Positions 34,065 to 41,715 of a DNA stretch of 64,000 nucleotides are shown here, piece by piece; position 1 is the stretch's first letter, and the number at the start of each line of letters is the position of its first letter. The position numbers were made by a program, and so were the translations under genes. Source of the DNA: Chitinophagaceae bacterium (lineage in GTDB: Bacteria; Bacteroidota; Bacteroidia; Chitinophagales; Chitinophagaceae); contig JANYEB010000037.1 in NCBI GenBank assembly GCA_025363355.1, forward strand, positions 1 to 64,000, given 5' to 3'. Below the pieces are notes generated by a model. The model had not been told where the DNA came from. It did not search any database and saw nothing but the letters and a program-made list of their open reading frames with translations.

Positions 34065-34820
34065 TTATTTGCCTTCTTCTTTCTTTGGCTCTTCTTTTTT
34101 CTTAACAAGAGTTGCTACTATTAATTGTTTATATTGATCAATGGTGCTATTCATATTATCTATACAAGTTTTAATAGCAGTAGTATCTAAACCATCTGCT
34201 AATGCTGTACTATATCTTGAAGAAACAATATTAACTAAAGCATCGTAAGCAGTTTTTGCCTCTGGTCTTAATGCTGTAAAGCTTTTTACTTTTTTATCAT
34301 CGCTAATGCTGGTTGTTCTGTTTTTATATAAATCTATAAAGGCATTATTAGCCACTTCAATTTCATCAATCCATTCCACTCCGTCAATTACAGCAAGTGC
34401 AGCTATAAGGTCGTTTTTTGTTGTGCAATCTTTGGCAATAGTGCTAAGTGTTGCCGATTCTGCTGCATTATTTTCTCCTGCAATATCGCTACCAAAAGCT
34501 TTTAGGTAATTAAGTATAGCAGTGGCAGCATCCCTTTTTGCTTGCTTAGGATTTTTTTGTAGGGCTTTTAACCAAGCCACAAACCCCGATATAGCAATAT
34601 CTCTTCTTTTATCGGCTGCAATTAGTTTTTGAGTTTCTTCGTTGGCAGCTTCAATGGCAAGTGCTGTTTGCAAATCGGGTAGCAAACTGTTTAGTGCATC
34701 TCGTTCGGGTTTAATCTTGCTTTTTACAACATCTGTTTTGTTGGCAATGCCAATAATGAGGGTTAAAAACATAAAGAACTCTTTAGCCGTAAGATCTTTT
34801 GTTGAAATTTTGTGAATCAT
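34065..34820 (-). CDS. DUF6261-like cytoplasmic helical protein
   Basis: 251 residues, almost entirely helical and Ala/Lys-rich, with no signal peptide or membrane helix and a Lys/Glu tail (KKKEEPKKEEGK). It resembles the Bacteroidota family DUF6261, of unknown function; I hold this match at moderate confidence. The start at MIHKIS is preferred because the 16 codons upstream have no family-like character. It is divergent from the large secreted-protein gene, and the tandem array lies between them. Confidence 0.65.
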   Translation of the reverse strand: MIHKISTKDLTAKEFFMFLTLIIGIANKTDVVKSKIKPERDALNSLLPDLQTALAIEAANEETQKLIAADKRRDIAISGFVAWLKALQKNPKQAKRDAATAILNYLKAFGSDIAGENNAAESATLSTIAKDCTTKNDLIAALAVIDGVEWIDEIEVANNAFIDLYKNRTTSISDDKKVKSFTALRPEAKTAYDALVNIVSSRYSTALADGLDTTAIKTCIDNMNSTIDQYKQLIVATLVKKKEEPKKEEGK

Positions 34821-34910
34821 AACTTTTTGAATTTTAAGTGTGAAGAATGAATTTCGAAAATAAGACACCCTTTTTTCTTTTCAAAAAAATAAGTGTTAAA
34901 ATTTTCTAAA

Positions 34911-35156
34911 CATTATTTCAAACTGAAATTGAGCAAAAGAAGTTTCTGTGGCATTATTTCAAAGTGAAATTGGTCAAAAGAAGTTTCCGTGGGGTTATTT
35001 CAAACTGAAATTGGGTAAGAGAAGTTTCCGTGGTGTTATTTCAAAGTGAAATTGAGCAAAAGAAGTTTCTGTGGCATTATTTCAAAGTGAAATTGAGCAA
35101 AAGAAGTTTCTGTGGCATTATTTCAAAGTGAAATTGAATAAAAGAAGTTTCCTTAG
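34911..35156. repeat. six-copy 41-bp tandem array
   Basis: Six contiguous units of exactly 41 bp start at 34911, 34952, 34993, 35034, 35075 and 35116, differing at a few positions. Each contains the inverted repeat ATTTCA-AAS-TGAAAT and a conserved AGAAGTTTC block. The unit length is not a multiple of three and no frame crosses it. It lies between divergent promoters, next to the LytTR sites. Confidence 0.92.
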
Positions 35157-35172
35157 CTTAATGTTCAATTTC

Positions 35173-35214
35173 TCATCCACAAAAAAAGCTAGTTCATCCA
35201 CAAAAAAAGTGGGT
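35173..35214 (+). promoter_or_regulatory. LytTR binding-site pair upstream of the large secreted protein gene
   Basis: Two direct repeats TCATCCACAAAAAAAG begin at 35173 and 35194, again 21 bp apart and identical over 16 bases to the middle copy upstream of the LytTR gene. The pair ends about 27 nt before a TATTTTTC promoter-like element (35242-35249) and 70 nt before the ATG, a good position for an activator. Confidence 0.65.
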
Positions 35215-35284
35215 TTAGTCCCAGTGTGGGTGTAAGAAATGTATTTTTCATTTTTTTTACATTCTTTAACCAAAACAAAAAAGT

Positions 35285-38200
35285 ATGAAAACAGAAATTA
35301 CTACACCAAAGCAAGTAAAAGCATCTTTACTAATTCTATTTTTATGTGGAATGTTTTTTAATGGTTTTTCACAGTCTTTAACTATAACCACACCCGATGC
35401 AACTTTTTGCGAAGGAGGGTATAGATATATTTACGCCAACTTTACCCCCCCAACTAATATACAAAATTATGTTGGTTATCAAATAACTGATATTAGATGG
35501 TATAAAAGTGGTCCTTACGGCACTACTTTAATACCTAGTAACCTCTACGGTTACCTCTCTTGTTATGCATACGAAACAGGGCGATATTATTGTCAAATTG
35601 ATTATAGTATTAAGACTTCATACCAATACGTAACAAGTACCTACTGCTGCCAATCTGGTCCATTTGGATCTTGCAAGAAATACTGTAATAATTATGCAAC
35701 AGGATACACAACTCAAAACTATTATCAACTTTGGTCGAATAACTCTTGCTATATAACAGTAAAACCTAAATCTTACACAACACAACACATTTCTATTTGT
35801 AGTAATGCTTTGCCATATAATTGGAATGGCTATTCTTTGTATAGCGAGGGTACCTATTATAAGACTCTATACAACTCAGTTGGCTGCGATAGTGTAGTAA
35901 CCTTGAATTTAAGCGTAGGAACTTCTGGTGCAACTTCTTACGATAGTGCTATTGTTTGCAGTAGTGGATTACCCTATAGTTGGAATGGATTGAGTCTTTC
36001 AACTGCTGGGGATTATTCACAAAACTTCACTTCTGCAAGTGGTTGTGACAGCATTGCTAACTTTAAATTAATTGTCAGTGCAGCTAACACATCATCAAAT
36101 TATGCTACTACCTGCAGCAGCTCTTTGCCATATTTATGGAATGGAATTAGTTGCGATAGTTCGGGGACTTACTCAAAAATATTTAATTCACCGGGTGGTT
36201 GCGATAGTGTAGCTGTTTTAAACCTAACCGTGCATCAAACAACATCATCTGTCACCAATATTCTTGCCTGCCAAAATGCAGTGCCGTTTTGGTGGAATAA
36301 TAAGCTTGTTAATGTAGGAAGCGATACTGTACATCTTACAAATGCTACTGGCTGCGATAGTATTGCAATTGTAAACGTTACTATTAAGCCTGTTGGCACT
36401 TCAACACGAACTGTTAATATTTGCCCTACGGGTTTGCCTTATGCCTGGAACAATAGCACTTATGGAACAGCAGGTGTATATACACAACTATTTACAACAA
36501 ATAGTGGCTGCGATAGTGTTGCTACCCTTAATTTAATTGTAAACACGCCAACTTCCTCAACAAATAATATAGGTATTTGTCAATCTGCATTGCCTTACAG
36601 TTGGAACGGTAATAGCTACACATCAGCAGGAACTTACAGTGTTCATTTAATAAATGCCAATGGATGCGATAGTGTAGCTACTCTAAATCTATATATTAAT
36701 AGCACAAGTAGTACCACACAAAGTATATTGGTTTGTCAAAGCAGTTTACCTTATTTATGGAATGGTAATAGTTATTCCACAGCTGGAACTTATATAGCAC
36801 ATTTAAACAACAGCAATGGATGTGATAGTTCTGTTACATTATACTTAAGCGTTTCATCTGCAGATTCATCTTCAACATCTGTAACAATCTGCCGTTCTCA
36901 ACTACCATACAGTTGGAATGGACTTGTATGCCAACAAGCGGGTAAATACCTAGTCCATTTGTCTACAAAAAAGGGTTGTGATAGTTTAGCATATTTAAAT
37001 CTAAATGTAATAGCACAAGTAAAAAAAGTCACTGTGCAATCATCTGTTTCTCCTAACGATTCGGTTTGTTTTTCAAAACCAATTACTTTCACTGCAATCC
37101 CAACAATTGACTCGTCATTATGTAACCTTTCAAATAATTTATTCTCATTCAACTGGAGGAAAAATAATACCGAAATTAGAATATCAAATACAGTAATCTA
37201 TTCTAGTTCCACCTATATAGATAGTATTTCTAAGGGGAATGACTCCATATTTATATACTTATTATCAACTGAATTGCCTGGCACTACAAACACTTATTGT
37301 ACAGATGGTGGGTTTCTTATTCGTAGCATCAATACAATTGTTACAAAAGTAAAAACACCTAAGGTAATGCCTGTTATAACTTTTCGACCTACTTATCCAT
37401 CATACGCTACAATTTTTGATTCAAAGACAGGAATTTTAGATCAAGGGTTAATTAGTCTTTGTTCTGTTAATGATTATTTAACTGCAGAATCTAATGTAAC
37501 GAATGGCATTTGGAGTGCTCAAGATACTAACTTAATTAAAATAACCACTTCAATAGTAAATAATAAGCAAACTGCAATTTTGAAAGCAACAGGTTTGAAT
37601 GGCGTTGCTAAAGTGTTATACAAGACCAATGATAATGGATGTTCAATTACGCTTACTGGAACAATTGCAATTGATACAATTAACCTACTAAACAATGCAA
37701 TTATTACAGGGCCTTCAGAAACTTGCTCTGGCACTATAGTACAGTACACATCTTCTGTGTCTGGTGGTTTATGGACAACCTATAACAGTGGTTTATATCT
37801 TCAGGGTACAGGTCGATATGGGGAGTTTAATGCTAAAATAGGATCAGCATTTTTACCTCAGAATGTTTATGCAAATACTTATATCGGTTATTATAAGGAT
37901 CATTACAATGCAACGGGATCTTGCCGTAGTTACATACAAAAAACTGTTAAAATTCATCCTGCACCTACTGCTTATCCAGTTATTAACGGTCCTTCTTCTA
38001 TTTGTGTTGGTTCAACAGCACAGTTCTCTAGTAATTTCCCTATAGGTTACTGGTCGTGTACTGGTGGAGCAACGGTAAATGGAGGAACTGGCGAGTTTAA
38101 AGCTGGAGCTGCAGGAGGCACTTATCTTTTATATAATGCTGTAGTGAATTCTATGGGATGCACTAATTCTACTACAAAGACAATTACAATCAACCCACTG

Positions 38201-38776
38201 CCAGCAGTACCATTAATATCTTTTGGCTCAAATGCTGGCAATCCGACAGCAGGAACAGGCTTATCTGGTCAATACTGTGTAGGTAAGAAGTTCACATTAG
38301 TAGGCAATCCAACTGGTGGACACTTTACGTTTACAAATACGGCCACAGCAATTATAGCAGATAGTTTGGTATCAGCTAACAATTGGTGGGGAACTGTGAA
38401 AATAGTAGGTGTAGGAACAGGTAATATAGTTTATACAGTTACGAATGCATCAGGTTGTTCAAACTTTAGATCTATGGTAGGAAAAGGAGTAGCTTGTGCA
38501 GGTAGAGGTGTAGACATCAACAGTGATGCTACTAAACCAGTATTTGACTTTACAATGTATCCAAATCCTGCAAAAGGGTATATCAACTTAAATGTTGAAA
38601 CCTTAGTTGGTGCTGGAAGTATTGTAGTTACAGACTTATATGGCAAAACAGTTAAGTCTCAACCTTTGAGTATGGGAACAAACACAGTAGATATTGCTAA
38701 TCTAAGTAAAGGGTTTTACTTGGTAAGTACGATTACAAGCGAAGGAAAAACAACTAAGAAATTAGTGGTGGAATAA
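35285..38776 (+). CDS. large secreted repeat protein with a T9SS type A sorting domain
   Basis: 1163 residues: signal peptide (to about residue 30), a Cys/Tyr-rich region (about 35-160), eight tandem ~52-residue repeats (about 162-576) of pattern C-x6-LPY-x-WNG ... GCDSVATLNL with two Cys each, then Ig/PKD-like segments (GPSETCSG, GPSSICVG), and a C-terminal sorting domain (DFTMYPNPAKGYINL to GKTTKKLVVE). It is exported through the Sec system, then across the outer membrane by type IX secretion, and ends on the surface or free. It is probably an adhesin or matrix protein. The LytTR site pair upstream suggests control by the nearby regulator. Confidence 0.88.
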   Translation: MKTEITTPKQVKASLLILFLCGMFFNGFSQSLTITTPDATFCEGGYRYIYANFTPPTNIQNYVGYQITDIRWYKSGPYGTTLIPSNLYGYLSCYAYETGRYYCQIDYSIKTSYQYVTSTYCCQSGPFGSCKKYCNNYATGYTTQNYYQLWSNNSCYITVKPKSYTTQHISICSNALPYNWNGYSLYSEGTYYKTLYNSVGCDSVVTLNLSVGTSGATSYDSAIVCSSGLPYSWNGLSLSTAGDYSQNFTSASGCDSIANFKLIVSAANTSSNYATTCSSSLPYLWNGISCDSSGTYSKIFNSPGGCDSVAVLNLTVHQTTSSVTNILACQNAVPFWWNNKLVNVGSDTVHLTNATGCDSIAIVNVTIKPVGTSTRTVNICPTGLPYAWNNSTYGTAGVYTQLFTTNSGCDSVATLNLIVNTPTSSTNNIGICQSALPYSWNGNSYTSAGTYSVHLINANGCDSVATLNLYINSTSSTTQSILVCQSSLPYLWNGNSYSTAGTYIAHLNNSNGCDSSVTLYLSVSSADSSSTSVTICRSQLPYSWNGLVCQQAGKYLVHLSTKKGCDSLAYLNLNVIAQVKKVTVQSSVSPNDSVCFSKPITFTAIPTIDSSLCNLSNNLFSFNWRKNNTEIRISNTVIYSSSTYIDSISKGNDSIFIYLLSTELPGTTNTYCTDGGFLIRSINTIVTKVKTPKVMPVITFRPTYPSYATIFDSKTGILDQGLISLCSVNDYLTAESNVTNGIWSAQDTNLIKITTSIVNNKQTAILKATGLNGVAKVLYKTNDNGCSITLTGTIAIDTINLLNNAIITGPSETCSGTIVQYTSSVSGGLWTTYNSGLYLQGTGRYGEFNAKIGSAFLPQNVYANTYIGYYKDHYNATGSCRSYIQKTVKIHPAPTAYPVINGPSSICVGSTAQFSSNFPIGYWSCTGGATVNGGTGEFKAGAAGGTYLLYNAVVNSMGCTNSTTKTITINPLPAVPLISFGSNAGNPTAGTGLSGQYCVGKKFTLVGNPTGGHFTFTNTATAIIADSLVSANNWWGTVKIVGVGTGNIVYTVTNASGCSNFRSMVGKGVACAGRGVDINSDATKPVFDFTMYPNPAKGYINLNVETLVGAGSIVVTDLYGKTVKSQPLSMGTNTVDIANLSKGFYLVSTITSEGKTTKKLVVE

Positions 38777-38811
38777 TTAACTAATATCACTAGGTTATTA
38801 GTTAATCAACA

Positions 38812-38848
38812 AACGCCCTTGAAGCACATTGCTTCAAGGGCGTTTTAT
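38812..38848 (+). terminator. terminator of the secreted protein gene
   Basis: AACGCCCTTGAAGC and GCTTCAAGGGCGTT, a perfect 14-bp stem with a 5-nt loop, then TTTA. The A-rich other side lets it serve the convergent hydrolase gene too. Confidence 0.9.
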
Positions 38849-38863
38849 ATTTAATGTTATTTT

Positions 38864-39742
38864 CTACATTCTTTCTTTCAAAAAAGCAATTGCTTTTGAA
38901 TATGCATCTTGTGTATATTCTTTATTAAAACTTGGGTTAGATGGATTTGCAAAACCGTGACCTGCCTCATAGCGGTGTAAAGATATTTTCTTTCCAACAG
39001 TTTTCATATTTGCTTCAAACGTATTTACCACTTCTTGCGAAATACCTTTGTCTTGATTGCCAAAAAATCCAATAACATCGCAGTTAATTGTTTTTAATCT
39101 CTCAACATCTTTTTCTGGTCTGCCATAATACATTACACATCCTTTTGCTTGTTTACCAGCAAGAATAGTTGATTGCAAACTCCAGCCTCCACCAAAACAC
39201 CAACCTACAGTATAGATATTTGCTTTTTTTCCTGCATAAGTAATAGCAGCATTTACAATGGCTTCTAATCTTTCTTTTTTTGCACTGCTCATAAATGCCA
39301 TTGCACTGTCTGGTGTGGTAGCAAGCTTTCCATCATACATATCAATTGCTAAAACATTTACATTGTCTAAATCAGTATAGTATTTATCTGCTTCTCTTTT
39401 AATGTAATCATTCAGACCCCACCATTCTTGAATTACAAATAACCATTTATTACTTTTCTTTTTACTCTTAATAAAATATCCACCAGCATTTGTGCCATCA
39501 GCAGCTACAAATTGAATACTGGTTCCTAAAGGGTTTTCTAATTTAAAGTTTGTTGGCTTTGGATGCAACATTGCAAATCCCGGCTTTGCAGCATCTAATT
39601 GAATCATTTCTCTGGTTTCAATGTTGAAACAGCTTACATAGCATTCTGGCGTAAGTGGTTTTGGAGTTTCTTTTTTAAATGTGTAGCTGAACAATAATGC
39701 TGTTGCAAAAGCAGCAACTGTAATTAGTGATAATTTTTTCAT
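38864..39742 (-). CDS. dienelactone hydrolase-family protein, exported
   Basis: Alpha/beta hydrolase of 292 residues with an N-terminal signal or membrane anchor. The DLH triad is visible: nucleophile Cys in GWCFGGGW, Asp in NQDKGIS, His in AGHGFANP, plus the conserved Glu in QEWWGLND. It probably hydrolyses small esters or lactones in the periplasm. It is alone between convergent and divergent neighbours. The native substrate is unknown. Confidence 0.88.
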   Translation of the reverse strand: MKKLSLITVAAFATALLFSYTFKKETPKPLTPECYVSCFNIETREMIQLDAAKPGFAMLHPKPTNFKLENPLGTSIQFVAADGTNAGGYFIKSKKKSNKWLFVIQEWWGLNDYIKREADKYYTDLDNVNVLAIDMYDGKLATTPDSAMAFMSSAKKERLEAIVNAAITYAGKKANIYTVGWCFGGGWSLQSTILAGKQAKGCVMYYGRPEKDVERLKTINCDVIGFFGNQDKGISQEVVNTFEANMKTVGKKISLHRYEAGHGFANPSNPSFNKEYTQDAYSKAIAFLKERM

Positions 39743-39920
39743 TGATTTTTATTTTAGTGTGAAAATAGATGCTATTGTTATGTTTGATGCAGAATCACTT
39801 GTTACAAGGTCTATTTTTTCTCATCTCAAAAATTATAATAAACTTTAGTAGAATGTTAAAGATTTCAAAATTTTAATCCATTTGCTTATCATCCTATAAA
39901 TTTACATTGTAATTATTTTT

Positions 39921-41036
39921 ATGAAGCAATTGAGATTGATTATTGTATTGACGTTAGCTATTGTTTGCACAAAAAACTATGCTCAGTTTAGGAAGTATTC
40001 TAACGAATTTTTAAACATTGGTGCTGGAGCAAGAGGTTTAGGAATGGGTGGTGCACAAATTGTTTCTGTTGACGATGGAACTGCTGGTTATTGGAATCCT
40101 GCTGGATTGGTTTTTGTGAAAAATAATCCGAACCTTGCTTTAATGCACGCCGATTATTTTGGAGGCATTGGAAAATACGATTTTATTGGATTGGCTTTGC
40201 CGTCAAAAAATGGCAATAAAACTTTGGGCATCAGTTTTATGCGTTTTGCAGTTGACGATATTCCTAACACATTATTTTTAGTAAATCCTGATGGGTCTAT
40301 TGACTATAACAATATTTCTACTTTTTCATCTGCCGATTATGCTGTATTGCTATCATATTCTCAAATAGTAAAACAAACAAACAAAGAGTTTTTTAGTATC
40401 GGAGGCAATGTGAAAATCATTCGCAGACAAGTAGGCAGTTTTGCTAATGCTTGGGGTTTTGGTATTGACCTTGGTGCGATGTATAGAAAAGACAAATGGA
40501 AATTTGCAGCTGTTTTAAGAGATGCAACTACCACCTTCAACGCTTGGAGTTTTACTTTCACTGAAAGAGAAAAGGAAGTTTTATACTTAACCAATAACGA
40601 TATTCCTGTTAAAAGCACAGAAAATACTGCACCACGATTAATATTAGGTGCTGGCAGAGATTTTAAAATAAATGATAAACTAAATTTATACGCCGAGGCA
40701 AATTTGCATTTAACATTTGATGGTAAAAGAAACTCGGTTATTAGTTCTAATGTTTTAAACATAGATCCTAACATTGGCTTAGAAGCACAGTATAATAAAG
40801 TGCTTTTTGTGAGAGCAGGTATTTCTAATTTTCAACAAGCATTAAGCGATGGCGATACAACCAATCAAAAAAAAGTATGGATTTATCAACCAAGTTTAGG
40901 TGTAGGATTTAAGTTGAGTAATGTTGGCATAGATTATGCCTTTACAAACCTAGCTAATCAATCAAATCCATTATATACACACGTATTTTCTTTAAAGGTT
41001 GATTTGATAAATAATGTTAAAAGAAAAAAACAATAG
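39921..41036 (+). CDS. PorV/PorQ-family outer-membrane beta-barrel protein
   Basis: 371 residues with a signal peptide and the family's N-terminal signature (NIGAGARGLGMGGAQ followed by GTAGYWNPAGL). PorV is the outer-membrane shuttle that carries T9SS cargo from the translocon, and PorQ and paralogues have related structural roles. This supports an active T9SS for the repeat protein encoded 1.1 kb away. Whether it is the true PorV or a paralogue cannot be decided here, since the other por/gld genes are not in the window. Confidence 0.85.
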   Translation: MKQLRLIIVLTLAIVCTKNYAQFRKYSNEFLNIGAGARGLGMGGAQIVSVDDGTAGYWNPAGLVFVKNNPNLALMHADYFGGIGKYDFIGLALPSKNGNKTLGISFMRFAVDDIPNTLFLVNPDGSIDYNNISTFSSADYAVLLSYSQIVKQTNKEFFSIGGNVKIIRRQVGSFANAWGFGIDLGAMYRKDKWKFAAVLRDATTTFNAWSFTFTEREKEVLYLTNNDIPVKSTENTAPRLILGAGRDFKINDKLNLYAEANLHLTFDGKRNSVISSNVLNIDPNIGLEAQYNKVLFVRAGISNFQQALSDGDTTNQKKVWIYQPSLGVGFKLSNVGIDYAFTNLANQSNPLYTHVFSLKVDLINNVKRKKQ

Positions 41037-41150
41037 ATATTTTACAAAGTTTTTTGTAAGTAATTCACTAAATGCTCGTATCCATTAAAACAATTTTAAC
41101 TTCTTAGTTTTAAGATTCACTAATTTATTTGCCGTATAATTTTATATAAA

Positions 41151-41606
41151 ATGAAAAAAACACTTACGCTGATTCTGGGGTTTACTTTTTGCCTTTTAAA
41201 TTTTGCTAAAGCTCAAGTTAAAGATCCAGTTAGCTGGACTTATGAAGCAAAAAAGAAAACTGGTAATACTTACGACTTAGTTATTACTGCAACATTACCA
41301 AAACCGTGGCATATCTATTCTCAAAATTCTGGTGCCGATGGTCCAATTCCTACAACCATAACATTTAATCCAAACCCTTTAATTACTAGGGAAGGAAAGG
41401 TTATTGAAACAGGAAAATTGGTTAAGTTTTTTGATAAAAATTTTAATACAAATGTTCTCTATTACAGCGAGAAGGTGGTGTTTACCCAAAGTATTAAATT
41501 AAAAACCAAGGCCAAAACTGTTGTAACTGGAAAGGTTGAATTTATGGTTTGTGATGATGAAAAATGTTTGCCCCCAACTAAAAAAGCATTTACAATAAAA
41601 CTGTAA
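41151..41606 (+). CDS. stand-alone DsbD N-domain-like periplasmic protein
   Basis: 151 residues with a signal peptide and a single immunoglobulin-like nDsbD domain. The motif KPWHIYSQNSGADGP matches the start of that domain in DsbD, and two Cys near the C-terminus (VCDDEKCLPP) are the expected redox pair. It could shuttle electrons from DsbD to periplasmic clients. The full-length dsbD gene follows after 110 nt. Confidence 0.85.
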   Translation: MKKTLTLILGFTFCLLNFAKAQVKDPVSWTYEAKKKTGNTYDLVITATLPKPWHIYSQNSGADGPIPTTITFNPNPLITREGKVIETGKLVKFFDKNFNTNVLYYSEKVVFTQSIKLKTKAKTVVTGKVEFMVCDDEKCLPPTKKAFTIKL

Positions 41607-41620
41607 AAAAATTTACAAGG

Positions 41621-41682
41621 TACGATTTTAGAATTACGATTTTATGTTTTATAAATCGTAATTCTTAATTCCAAAATCGTAA
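41621..41682. repeat. interspersed inverted repeat before dsbD
   Basis: TACGATTTT...GAATTACGATTT and its inverted copy flank a short AT loop; the second arm carries about 7 extra bases. It is followed by CTTAGTGCCTTTGTGG, a phrase I also associate with Bacteroidota intergenic repeats. One arm has a relative at 25120-25137. Confidence 0.55.
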
Positions 41683-41715
41683 TTACTTAGTGCCTTTGTG
41701 GCAAAATCATTCTCA

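Noticed and set aside
34911-35156. CRISPR-like array
   Set aside because: The repeat units are contiguous and the whole 41-bp unit repeats. There are no unique spacers, and no cas gene is nearby.
28000-39000. Prophage, integrative element or defence island
   Set aside because: No integrase, transposase, phage structural gene, toxin-antitoxin pair, nuclease or tRNA attachment site was recognised, and base composition does not visibly change.
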